A program made the translations under genes and the position numbers. A DNA stretch of 10,745 nt, from positions 1 through 10,745 of the forward strand of contig JAEDJS010000065.1 of assembly GCA_016296205.1 (NCBI GenBank). The letters are read 5' to 3'. Below, one piece after another: positions 1 to 7,506 of the stretch. The stretch is from Treponema sp. (GTDB lineage: Bacteria > Spirochaetota > Spirochaetia > Treponematales > Treponemataceae). The notes beneath the pieces were generated by a model. It was not told the origin of the DNA and ran no database searches. It saw nothing but the letters and a program-made list of their open reading frames with translations. Positions within the stretch are counted from its first letter, which is position 1. Every line of letters begins with the position of its first letter.

Positions 1-1382
1 AATTCTGCAAGCTGTGGGTTAGCAAGCAACAACCAGCGGCGCTGTGTAATACCGTTTGTTTTGTTGTTGAACTTCTGTGGGTACAGCTCGTACCAGTCTT
101 TAAGTTCCTGGGTTTTGAGCAGTTCTGTGTGCAATGCAGCAACACCGTTTACAGAATAACCTGCGTGAATAGCAAGCCATGCCATGTATACTTTTCCATC
201 ATGGATAATGCTCATGCGGTGATGTCTGTTATAGTCACCTGGGAATTTTTCCTGAAGTTCAATTGCAAAGCGGCGGTTGATTTCTTCTACGATTTCGTAA
301 ATACGTGGAATAAGTCCCTGGAAAATATCAATTGGCCATTTTTCCAATGCTTCTGCAAGAATTGTATGGTTTGTATATGCGAATGTTTTCTGAACAATCT
401 GCCAGCTTTCATCCCAGCCCAATTTATATTCATCCATAAGAATGCGCATAAGCTCTGGGATTGCAACTACTGGGTGAGTATCATTCAACTGAATTACATG
501 AAGCTTTGGGAACATAGCAAAATCGTTTCCGTGTTTTGCTGTGAAAGAACGAATCATGTCCTGCAATGAAGCACTTGTAAAGAAGTACTGCTGCATAAGA
601 CGGAGAGTTTTTCCTTCTGGTCCATTATCATTTGGATAAAGAACACGGCTAATGTTTTCTGCATCATTCTTGCGGATTACTGCATCATGATAGCGCATGT
701 CATTAAACAGCTGAAGATTGAATCCATTTGAACTTGAAGCTTCCCACAAACGAAGTGTATCGATTGTTTTTGTACCGTAACCGATAATTGGCATATCATA
801 AGGAGTTGCAACAACTTCACCAAGCCAGTTGCCGAATTTAACTTTTACCTGAAGATCTTCACGCTTGATTTCCCAAGGATCTGTTCTTGAAAGCCATACA
901 TCAGGATATTCAACCTGACTTCCGTTTTCGATGTGCTGTTCAAACATACCGTATTCATAACGGATTCCGTAGCCCATTGCTGGATAATCAAGAGTTGCAA
1001 GAGAGTCCATAAAACATGCTGCAAGGCGACCAAGACCACCGTTTCCAAGACCAGCATCTGGTTCCTGTTCTTCTACCAGGTTGTAGTCTACATCAAGTTC
1101 TTTAAGAACATCAACGATTTCGCCTTTAATTCCTGCGTTAACAATATTGTTACTGAAGGCACGTCCCATAAGGAATTCTGCAGACATATAGTATACTCTG
1201 CGCATTTCCTTAGATACTTCTTTATCACGTGTTGCAACCCAGTCTTCCATGATAAGGTCCATTACACATGAGCTCACTGCTTCAAAAATATCACGCTTTG
1301 ATGCAGTCTTAATGTCAGCACCAAACTGGCGGCGTAATTTTACATGCAAATCCTTTTTGAACTGTGCTTTATCAAATTTCAT
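1..1382 (-). CDS. glgP: glycogen/starch/maltodextrin phosphorylase, N-terminal part (truncated by window edge)
   Basis: Glycogen phosphorylase (GT35) cleaves terminal alpha-1,4-glucose from glycogen or maltodextrin with phosphate, giving glucose-1-phosphate in the cytoplasm. I translated the minus strand from the ATG at 1382-1380; it stays open to base 1, giving 460 codons of a protein that is usually about 800 residues. Family motifs seen: YYMSAEFLMGR (about 64-74), EPDAGLGNGGLGRLAACF (about 107-124), AENISRVLYPND (about 241-252), QLNDTHP (298-304), TNHTILAEALEKWP (337-350) and NKTNGITQRRW (440-450). The pyridoxal-phosphate lysine lies in the missing C-terminal half. A ribosome binding site, GTGAGGA, ends 10 nt before the ATG and supports this start. 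It lies 128 nt downstream of the activator gene on the same strand, so co-transcription is possible. Identification is secure; substrate preference (glycogen or maltodextrin) cannot be told. Confidence 0.97.
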   Translation of the reverse strand, partial: MKFDKAQFKKDLHVKLRRQFGADIKTASKRDIFEAVSSCVMDLIMEDWVATRDKEVSKEMRRVYYMSAEFLMGRAFSNNIVNAGIKGEIVDVLKELDVDYNLVEEQEPDAGLGNGGLGRLAACFMDSLATLDYPAMGYGIRYEYGMFEQHIENGSQVEYPDVWLSRTDPWEIKREDLQVKVKFGNWLGEVVATPYDMPIIGYGTKTIDTLRLWEASSSNGFNLQLFNDMRYHDAVIRKNDAENISRVLYPNDNGPEGKTLRLMQQYFFTSASLQDMIRSFTAKHGNDFAMFPKLHVIQLNDTHPVVAIPELMRILMDEYKLGWDESWQIVQKTFAYTNHTILAEALEKWPIDIFQGLIPRIYEIVEEINRRFAIELQEKFPGDYNRHHRMSIIHDGKVYMAWLAIHAGYSVNGVAALHTELLKTQELKDWYELYPQKFNNKTNGITQRRWLLLANPQLAE

Positions 1383-1444
1383 AATATGTGATTCCTCACT
1401 TGTTTAGCATTAGTAATTGCACAAAAACGGCAATCAATCGGTTT

Positions 1445-1473
1445 ATTTTTTCAGAAAATAGTCATAAGGTCAA
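1445..1473 (-). promoter_or_regulatory. possible sigma-70-type promoter of glgP
   Basis: On the minus strand TTGACC (1473-1468) is followed after 17 nt by AAAAAT (1450-1445), about 60 nt upstream of the glgP start. The -35 box is good and the -10 box is weak (4 of 6). It would let glgP be transcribed apart from the upstream activator gene. No GG-N10-GC sigma-54 core was found in this gap on the glgP strand. Confidence 0.35.
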
Positions 1474-1510
1474 GGGGGTATAGTAAAAACAACATATCTG
1501 GCCATTCAAC

Positions 1511-2530
1511 TTAAATCACAATATCCTGCTCGAATATTTCAGAACCGGAACAAAATACACAGGCACGACGCAAAATATTGTGAAGCTCCCGGATATTTCC
1601 AGGAAAATCATAATGATACAATTTTTTAAGAGCCCCGGAACTAATTGATTTTTTATACTTCACTGCAAAATTCCTGCATAAATTTTCCAGGTCTTCCAGA
1701 TGATGTCTAAGGGGAGGAATTTCCAGCTTTATTGAATTTATTCTATATAATAGTTCCCTGCAAAATTTTCCCATTTCTGCCTGATGTTCAAGATTTTTAC
1801 TGGTGGCATATATAATCCTGGAGTCAAATTCAACTTCATCACAGGCACCTACCGGCATATATTTTTTATTTTCCAGAGCGGTAAGAAGCTTTGGCTGGAG
1901 ACTCAAGGGAAAATAGGACACTTCGTCTATGAACAGATTTCCGCCGTTACTTTGAGCAAAAAATCCGTTTTTATTTCTGGCACCGGTAAAAGCTCCTGGA
2001 ACATTGCCAAAAAATTCACTTTCAAAAAGGTTTTCGGAAATACTTCCAACATTTACCGGCAAAAATTTATTGTTTTTTCTTGGTGAATGATGATGAATGT
2101 ACCGGGCAGTCCAGCTTTTTCCGCAGCCCGTTTCTCCTTCCAGCAGAACATCTTCATCGCAGTGGCAGACACATTCCAGCTGCTGCAAAAAATATTTCAT
2201 CTGGGAGTTTTCATATTTTACTGGAAAAAAATCCGATTTTTTATAGAAAAGTTGATTTATATTCTGTTGATTTATTAAAAAATTTTGGAACTGGTCAAAT
2301 TTTTCCTGCTGATTCTGACTGTTAATAATAAAAATCTTGCGTAAATCCAGCTCTTCCGGCAATGATGACTGATCAGAAAGAATTGCAGTTGAATTCTGCA
2401 AAACGCTGAAATTCTCTTCCAATGATTCCGGGGAAATAAGAAATTTTCTGAATTCGCAGGGGATTTCAAGAATACATCGTTCATAAAAATCCTGATTCAA
2501 AGTCAGAACAGCAATCTGATTGTTAAACAT
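1511..2530 (-). CDS. sigma-54-dependent activator-type AAA+ ATPase lacking a DNA-binding domain
   Basis: Bacterial enhancer-binding protein of 339 residues; this family uses ATP hydrolysis to open promoters bound by sigma-54 RNA polymerase. Residues 1-110 form a poorly conserved N-terminal region, perhaps a degenerate receiver or other sensor; I recognise no family in it. The AAA+ core follows: Walker A GETGCGKS (132-139), the sigma-54 contact loop GAFTGA (179-184), Walker B NLFIDE (198-203), the arginine-finger region FCRELLYRI (256-264), IPPLR (271-275) and the sensor II motif FPGNIREL (309-316). The protein stops at residue 339, about 23 residues after that motif, where most relatives carry a Fis-type helix-turn-helix. 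None of the three frames downstream looks like a lost helix-turn-helix. No Shine-Dalgarno sequence precedes the ATG (TTTAAAAA-ATG). It is divergent from malQ and lies upstream of glgP on the same strand. The family call is secure; the target genes are unknown. Confidence 0.9.
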   Translation of the reverse strand: MFNNQIAVLTLNQDFYERCILEIPCEFRKFLISPESLEENFSVLQNSTAILSDQSSLPEELDLRKIFIINSQNQQEKFDQFQNFLINQQNINQLFYKKSDFFPVKYENSQMKYFLQQLECVCHCDEDVLLEGETGCGKSWTARYIHHHSPRKNNKFLPVNVGSISENLFESEFFGNVPGAFTGARNKNGFFAQSNGGNLFIDEVSYFPLSLQPKLLTALENKKYMPVGACDEVEFDSRIIYATSKNLEHQAEMGKFCRELLYRINSIKLEIPPLRHHLEDLENLCRNFAVKYKKSISSGALKKLYHYDFPGNIRELHNILRRACVFCSGSEIFEQDIVI

Positions 2531-2575
2531 TTTTTAAATTCAAAACACTTTATGAATAATTAATTCGGTGGCAGC

Positions 2576-2597
2576 AAAAATTACTTAAGTGATTTTT
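2576..2597. promoter_or_regulatory. 22-bp near-perfect palindrome, possible operator
   Basis: Two 11-bp arms meet at 2586/2587 with a central ACTTAAGT and flanking A-run and T-run; 10 of 11 positions pair. It lies 46 nt upstream of the activator start, in the gap between the divergent activator and malQ genes. A dimeric regulator site is a reasonable reading. A weak hairpin or chance in AT-rich DNA is also possible. Confidence 0.3.
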
Positions 2598-2740
2598 TTG
2601 TAAGTTGATGGAGTTATGAACAGATTTTGTGTAGTTTGTAGGAGATTTGAGGGGAAATTCTTATAAATGTGCATTCAACACAATATCTGCTGAATATTTT
2701 AAAGTTTAATTTTTTTTAGAAATTAACAGAATGATTTTTC

Positions 2741-2769
2741 TTTACAATAAATAAACACAATGTTAAAAT
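2741..2769 (+). promoter_or_regulatory. likely malQ promoter, very close to the start codon
   Basis: TTTACA (2741-2746) and TAAAAT (2764-2769) are separated by exactly 17 nt, a good sigma-70-type match. Transcription would begin near 2776-2778, at or just before the ATG at 2778, so the mRNA would have almost no leader. An alternative -10, TACAAT (2743-2748), has no good -35 box. Confidence 0.4.
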
Positions 2770-2777
2770 ATAAAATT

Positions 2778-4370
2778 ATGGAAACTAATAAACGAACTGC
2801 AGGTATTTTGCTGCACATAACTTCACTTCCTGGAACACCGGGAATCGGTACAATGGGCGCTAAGGCGTATGATTTTGTAAACTGGTTGGAAAAAGCAGGC
2901 CAGCACTTATGGCAGGTTCTTCCTATTGGACCTACTGGATATGGTGACAGTCCTTATGCTTCTTTCTCTACATTTGCAGGAAACCCACTTCTTATTGACC
3001 TTGATGACTTGGTTGCAAGAAACTGGGCAACAGCAGAAATGATCAAACCAGCAGATTACATCAAAAATGAGGGACCTGTTGATTACGGTTCAGTTGTTTG
3101 GTGGAAGATTCCTGTTCTTAAGAACTGTGCTGTTTACTTTATGGAAAATGCTTCCAAAGAAGACCGCCAGAAGTACGAAGCTTTTAAAAATGATGAAAGT
3201 GCATGGCTCAACAACTTTGCAATCTTTATGAGCATTAAAGAATTCTACGATGCAAAGGCAAATGCAGAAGGTGTTTCTGGAACTGCTAGTGTATGGAATG
3301 CTTTCTGGCCAAAGGAACTTGCTAAATGTGATCCAAAAGCAACAAGCAGGTGGGCTGCAGAACATGTTAAGGAAGTTGAAATTTACAAAGTAATTCAGTT
3401 CTTCTTCCAGACTCAGTGGCTTAAACTTAAAGAATATGCAAATTCAAAGAATGTTAAGATTGTTGGAGATATCCCGATTTTCGTTGCTTTGGACAGCGCA
3501 GACGTATGGAGTCACCAGGAACTATTCCAGATGGACAAGAAAACTGGTTTGCAGTTAAAGGCAGCCGGTGTTCCTCCTGATTACTTTAGTGCTACAGGTC
3601 AGCTTTGGGGAAATCCTTTGTATGACTGGGCAGCAATGGAAAAAACAAAATATTACTGGTGGGTAGAAAGAATCAAGCGTCTTATGGATCTTGTTGATTT
3701 TGTACGAATCGACCACTTCCGCGGATTTGACGAATACTGGTCAATTCCTTACGGAGAAGAAACAGCAATTAACGGAAAGTGGATGCCAGGTCCAAAGAAA
3801 AAACTGTTTGATGCAATTAAAAAAGCATTGGGCGACCTTCCAATTATTGCAGAAGATTTGGGCGACATTACAGAAAGCGTAATTGAACTCCGGGACGGCT
3901 GCAAATTCCCTGGAATGAAAATCCTCCAGTTTGCATTTGACGCTAACGAAGCCGGTGCAGAGGGATTTACAAATGCATTCCTTCCTCACATGTACCCAAA
4001 GAACTGCGTAGTTTACACAGGTACACATGATAACGAAACCTTGCAGGGCTGGATCAACGAAAGTCCAGACAAACAGCTTATGAACTGTGCCTCTTACCTT
4101 TTGGGAAGACCAGTTGACGCCGGAGAAGCAAAATCAATGGCAAACAACGGACAACTTTGTGCTCTTATGGTAAAAGCCGCTTATGCTTCAACTGCAGATA
4201 TGTGCATTATTCCACTGCAGGATGTATTTGGATTTGGTCACGATACAAGAATGAACACTCCATCTACAACAGGTGCAAACTGGGCATGGCGTATGGATGA
4301 AAACCTTCTGAACGACACAGACAAAGCAAACTGGCTTAAACAGCTCAACTACTACTACGGTCGTGTTTAA
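2778..4370 (+). CDS. malQ: 4-alpha-glucanotransferase (amylomaltase, GH77)
   Basis: MalQ disproportionates maltodextrins: it moves alpha-1,4-glucan segments between chains and releases glucose, making chains long enough for phosphorylase. The product is 530 residues, normal for the family, with no signal peptide, so cytoplasmic. Seen motifs (530-residue numbering): AGILLHITSLPG near the N-terminus, QVLPIGPTGYGDSPY (about 46-60), the nucleophile in VRIDHFRG (D312), the acid/base in IIAEDLG (E359) and the third carboxylate in GTHDNE (D418). All three catalytic carboxylates are present. An in-frame ATG at 2760 would add MLKYKI. I prefer 2778 because the conserved region starts right after it and a -10-like TAAAAT lies between the two ATGs. 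Neither start has a Shine-Dalgarno sequence. It is divergent from the activator and convergent with the GH31 gene, with a shared terminator. Confidence 0.96.
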   Translation: METNKRTAGILLHITSLPGTPGIGTMGAKAYDFVNWLEKAGQHLWQVLPIGPTGYGDSPYASFSTFAGNPLLIDLDDLVARNWATAEMIKPADYIKNEGPVDYGSVVWWKIPVLKNCAVYFMENASKEDRQKYEAFKNDESAWLNNFAIFMSIKEFYDAKANAEGVSGTASVWNAFWPKELAKCDPKATSRWAAEHVKEVEIYKVIQFFFQTQWLKLKEYANSKNVKIVGDIPIFVALDSADVWSHQELFQMDKKTGLQLKAAGVPPDYFSATGQLWGNPLYDWAAMEKTKYYWWVERIKRLMDLVDFVRIDHFRGFDEYWSIPYGEETAINGKWMPGPKKKLFDAIKKALGDLPIIAEDLGDITESVIELRDGCKFPGMKILQFAFDANEAGAEGFTNAFLPHMYPKNCVVYTGTHDNETLQGWINESPDKQLMNCASYLLGRPVDAGEAKSMANNGQLCALMVKAAYASTADMCIIPLQDVFGFGHDTRMNTPSTTGANWAWRMDENLLNDTDKANWLKQLNYYYGRV

Positions 4371-4404
4371 TTTTTAACCGCAAAAGTTAAGCACCGTATA
4401 AAAT

Positions 4405-4444
4405 AAAACACCCGCCGGCAGAAGATTTTGCAGGCGGGTGTTTT
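4405..4444. terminator. bidirectional rho-independent terminator between malQ and GH31
   Basis: CACCCGCC (4409-4416) pairs with GGCGGGTG (4433-4440). The stem is lengthened by AAAA (4405-4408) and TTTT (4441-4444), with GCA/TGC pairing inside the loop. A T run follows on the plus strand (4441-4449), and on the minus strand the stem is followed by TTTTATTTT. It lies 35 nt after the malQ stop and 18 nt from the GH31 stop, so it can end both transcripts. Confidence 0.93.
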
Positions 4445-4462
4445 TTTTTATTAAAATATGGC

Positions 4463-6415
4463 TTATCCAATGTAGTCAAAATCGTAGACAATCTGGTCTG
4501 TATTCATTGCCACGTTTTTGCACAGTGGAACTTTTTTGCCGCTGCGTACAAAGAACACAACTTCGTTCAAATCAACTTTGATATAATGATCACCTTTGGA
4601 AACTTGTTTCTGCTCTGCAACTTTATTGTCTTTATAGCGGACAAGTGTCATTTCTTCAGGGATGTAAACATAACGACCCGTTGCATTCTGCGTGTAAACA
4701 GGGGCAATCATCAGGCTGTCTCCAACCATAAGCTGATCTTCTACTTCACGAGCCCTTTCATCTTCTGGGAATTCAAAGGCTAGTGGGGTAAAATACATTT
4801 TGTTGTTTTTTGCACATTCAGTGAACTGCTGATACAAGTAAGGAATCAACTTATATCTCAAACCAATTATGCTGGCAAAGTCCTGAGGATTTTCGAACTG
4901 GTAGAATTCCTGTTCACGGGTGCCAAGTGCACTGTGATTTCTTAAAAGTGGAGTAAAAATTCCAAAAGCATACCATCTTAATACCAGATCCCTTGTAGCA
5001 TTCCAGCCGAATCCGCCTAAATCTGTACCGGTGTAAAGGAACCCGCACATGTTAAGAGAAGGCATCATGTGAATTCCCATCAGCAAATGTTCCCAATGAC
5101 TTGAATTGTCGCCAGTCCAGATTCCTCCGTAACGGTGAGCACCAATACAACTGGCACGACTGAACAGAAGATATTTTTCTTTGCCTACCAGCTGCTCCAA
5201 AGCTTCACCACTGGCACGAGTCATATTGGCACCGTACAAATTGTGAACATCGTAATGAACTACCTGTTTTGTGCTTCCATCCTTCTGGGTTGCATTGTGC
5301 ACAAACCTTTTGTAATCTTCCGGATTATTCTGAATTCCGCTGCAAAGATCTTTAAATTTAAAAAATTCCCAGACATCAAGTTTTTCCAGGTTGATTTTAG
5401 AAATTTCTTTAAACTTTTCTTCCAGTGTGTCTTTACTGTAAAAAAGTGCTGGCTCATTCATATCGTTCCAGAATCCTTCAATTCCGGCATCAGTAAGAAC
5501 CTTGTATTTTGAACCAAACCATTTGCGAACATCTGCATTAAGGAAATCAGGGAAAAGTGAATCTCCTGGCCACACTCCCCCAATAAATTCCCGGCCGTCT
5601 TTTGTTTTGCTGAACATTCCAAGTTTTTTGCCTTCATCGCAAACGTCATACCCATCCTGATTTTTAACTGCGGAATCAATAATTGGAACCATGCGGATTC
5701 CCCGGTCCTTCATTTTGCCAACAAATTTCTTAAAATCTGGGAATAGTTTTTTGTTGATTGTAAAATCCTTGAAATCTTCCATGTAATCAATATCCATGAA
5801 AATTGCATCAAGGGGAACATTGTTCTTTGCAAAATTATCTGCAATTGTTTCAAAATCTTTTTCGGTTACATATCCCCAGCGGCTCTGCATGTTTCCAAAG
5901 CCCCAAACCGGTGGAATATAACTCTGCCCAATAAGCTTTCTAAACTGACTTACAATACTTTTCTGTTTATATTCAGAATCTTCCGGGGTGATAAAATAAA
6001 TTTCAATATCACCTGACTGAGCTTTAACGCAAACTGTATCCCATTTTTCAAAACACAAATCAAAATGAAGTTTTCCAGGATAATCAAAAAATACGCCAAA
6101 ATTTTTACTTCCACTAAAAGAAATAAAATTGTGGGCACCATAAAGACTTTCGTCTCCTGGAGTCTGCTGAGGATTGTCGCTGCAGAAACTTGTAAAATGG
6201 TATCCCCGTTTATTAATGCCCCGGACGTTTTCTCCCAGACCAAAAATCTGATCTGCTTCTTCTAATTTTAAAGTCCATGTAAAAGGGTATTCTGAATCTT
6301 CAGCCGGTGTTTTAATTTCAACTGAACCAAAAGGAATTTTATCTGCAGAAGGAATAATTTCTTCTGTGCAGGCAAAAGTGTCAAAGTGATTTCCGTAATT
6401 GAATCTTTTAATCAT
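4463..6415 (-). CDS. GH31 alpha-glucosidase
   Basis: Family GH31 retaining alpha-glycosidase of 650 residues; the likely role is release of glucose from the non-reducing ends of maltodextrins. An N-terminal beta-sandwich region includes IFGLGENVRGINKRG (57-71). The catalytic barrel has IFMDIDYM (205-212), the nucleophile motif GFWNDMNEP (314-322, nucleophile D318), the acid/base motif WTGDNSSHWEHL (433-444, D436), GTDLGGFGWN (463-472) and RNHSALG (492-498). A C-terminal beta region starts near 565 (GDSLMIAPVY). All catalytic residues are present. There is no signal peptide, so it is probably cytoplasmic and acts on imported or stored glucan. Alpha-xylosidase activity, known in this family, cannot be excluded, though the glucan-degrading neighbours favour alpha-glucosidase. 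The ATG at 6415 has no Shine-Dalgarno sequence. The gene is divergent from the AraC regulator and is its most obvious target. Confidence 0.95.
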   Translation of the reverse strand: MIKRFNYGNHFDTFACTEEIIPSADKIPFGSVEIKTPAEDSEYPFTWTLKLEEADQIFGLGENVRGINKRGYHFTSFCSDNPQQTPGDESLYGAHNFISFSGSKNFGVFFDYPGKLHFDLCFEKWDTVCVKAQSGDIEIYFITPEDSEYKQKSIVSQFRKLIGQSYIPPVWGFGNMQSRWGYVTEKDFETIADNFAKNNVPLDAIFMDIDYMEDFKDFTINKKLFPDFKKFVGKMKDRGIRMVPIIDSAVKNQDGYDVCDEGKKLGMFSKTKDGREFIGGVWPGDSLFPDFLNADVRKWFGSKYKVLTDAGIEGFWNDMNEPALFYSKDTLEEKFKEISKINLEKLDVWEFFKFKDLCSGIQNNPEDYKRFVHNATQKDGSTKQVVHYDVHNLYGANMTRASGEALEQLVGKEKYLLFSRASCIGAHRYGGIWTGDNSSHWEHLLMGIHMMPSLNMCGFLYTGTDLGGFGWNATRDLVLRWYAFGIFTPLLRNHSALGTREQEFYQFENPQDFASIIGLRYKLIPYLYQQFTECAKNNKMYFTPLAFEFPEDERAREVEDQLMVGDSLMIAPVYTQNATGRYVYIPEEMTLVRYKDNKVAEQKQVSKGDHYIKVDLNEVVFFVRSGKKVPLCKNVAMNTDQIVYDFDYIG

Positions 6416-6421
6416 ATTTTT

Positions 6422-6427
6422 ATTTTA
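6422..6427 (-). promoter_or_regulatory. possible -10 box of the GH31 gene
   Basis: On the minus strand TAAAAT (6427-6422) ends 6 nt before the GH31 ATG, which would put transcription start at the start codon. The hexamer 17 nt upstream (AAGATT) is a poor -35 box. The DNA here is almost all A and T, so chance is a real alternative. Confidence 0.22.
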
Positions 6428-6448
6428 TTATTGCTTTTTTATAAAATC

Positions 6449-6478
6449 TTGTGATATAGTCTCATAAAATTGTATTAT
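6449..6478 (+). promoter_or_regulatory. possible promoter of the AraC-type regulator gene
   Basis: TTGTGA (6449-6454) and TATTAT (6473-6478) are separated by 18 nt, followed by the ribosome binding site AAGAGGA (6488-6494) and the ATG at 6499. Two ATAAAAT heptamers (6441-6447 and 6464-6470) are 23 bp apart. That is near the spacing of AraC half-sites, but they are too AT-rich to be convincing. Confidence 0.35.
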
Positions 6479-6498
6479 TTTCGCTAAAAGAGGATTAT

Positions 6499-7506
6499 AT
6501 GGACTCAAAATTTCTAAAGCCTTCAGAAAAATTTCCTTCATCTGCAGTACCGGTAAATATTAAAACCTACGACACTACTTTGGAAAGCTTTTCCTACAAT
6601 CTTCACTGGCACATGGAACAGGAAATTCTGCACATTATCAGGGGAAGTCTTACTATTACTCTTAACGGCAAAAAAATTATTCTTAACCAGGATCAGTTTT
6701 GTTTTATTCAAAGTGGAACTCTCCATTCAGTGGAGGCAGATAAAAAACAAAATTGTACTTTTGAAAGTCTGATTTTTAACATCAATTTTCTTCAGAATAT
6801 TATTACTGGCGGTGAAAATTTTCTGCAAAAGATTTCCAACCATCAGGTAATAATTAAACCAGTAATATCTGGGGAAGACAACAGTCTGATTTTACCACTG
6901 TATGCTGTATTCAACTCTATGAAAAAAGAATTACCGGGAAAAGATTTTCTTTGTGTTGGTGGACTGCTTTCTTTCTTTGGAGCACTTTTTAACGGACAGG
7001 GATTTATAGAAAACGAACAGGCAGCCAATACTCAGGCAATTAAGAAAAATTCCCAACTGAACGATTCAATCAACTTTATCCAGAAAAATTTTGACAAACA
7101 AATTACACTGGAAGACATGGCAGCCAGTGCGGGAGTTTCAACAAAATATTTCTGCAAATTTTTTAGAGAGGCAATAGGCTTTACTCCTGTAAATTATTTG
7201 AACAATTACCGCATAGAAAAAGCCTGCTGGTTGTTAAGAACCACAAATGATGAAATCACTCAAATTGCCATGAATTGCGGTTTTAACAACTACAGCTATT
7301 TTATCCGATTATTTGGAAAGACTAAACAAACGACTCCGCTAAAATATCGGAATCAGATTGAATTATCTTCTCAAGAAAATTTTCTTCTTTCAGACAGCCA
7401 AATTCATCCTGAGCTTCTTGAGACAATGGATGAGAAAATTCCAATGGTTCAGAAGGCAAAGAATAAATCCGGCAGAACTTCAAAGTTTGGCCACGATACA
7501 AAGTAA
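6499..7506 (+). CDS. AraC-family transcriptional regulator with cupin-like N-terminal domain
   Basis: 335-residue regulator. Residues about 20-95 look like a cupin sugar-sensing domain, with the HWHMEQEIL signature (36-44), GSLTITLNGK (49-58) and SGTLHSVEA (72-80). The two AraC helix-turn-helix motifs are at about 190-285: ITLEDMAASAGVSTKYFCKFF (202-222), then ITQIAMNCGFNNYSYFIRLF (253-272), ending in TPLKYRN (279-285). A further 50 residues follow with no recognised domain. These are encoded antisense to the end of the debranching-enzyme gene, which this gene overlaps by 185 nt. The start is supported by AAGAGGA ending 4 nt before the ATG. Its position, divergent from GH31 and among glucan genes, suggests control of glucan or maltodextrin use; the ligand and the direction of control are inference. 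Confidence 0.93.
   Translation: MDSKFLKPSEKFPSSAVPVNIKTYDTTLESFSYNLHWHMEQEILHIIRGSLTITLNGKKIILNQDQFCFIQSGTLHSVEADKKQNCTFESLIFNINFLQNIITGGENFLQKISNHQVIIKPVISGEDNSLILPLYAVFNSMKKELPGKDFLCVGGLLSFFGALFNGQGFIENEQAANTQAIKKNSQLNDSINFIQKNFDKQITLEDMAASAGVSTKYFCKFFREAIGFTPVNYLNNYRIEKACWLLRTTNDEITQIAMNCGFNNYSYFIRLFGKTKQTTPLKYRNQIELSSQENFLLSDSQIHPELLETMDEKIPMVQKAKNKSGRTSKFGHDTK

Noticed and set aside
129..569. 146-codon open frame on the plus strand
   Set aside because: It lies fully antisense to glgP, whose translation shows conserved phosphorylase motifs through this region; its own translation has no recognisable domain and no ribosome binding site.
933..1271. 112-codon open frame on the plus strand, with a 70-codon frame opposite
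   Set aside because: Both are shadows of the glgP coding frame, which carries the EPDAGLGNGGLGRL motif here.
1480..1510. TGGCC...TTG on the minus strand upstream of glgP as a sigma-54 promoter
   Set aside because: Ten bases after GG the sequence is TG and not the required GC, and the TTG is shifted by one base from the sigma-54 consensus.
1382..1511. Frameshifted helix-turn-helix remnant after the activator stop
   Set aside because: I translated the three minus-strand frames between the activator stop and glgP; all close quickly and none resembles a Fis-type helix-turn-helix.
2566..2590. TGGCAGC upstream of malQ as a sigma-54 -24 element
   Set aside because: The -12 position reads ATTA, with no GC at the required distance.
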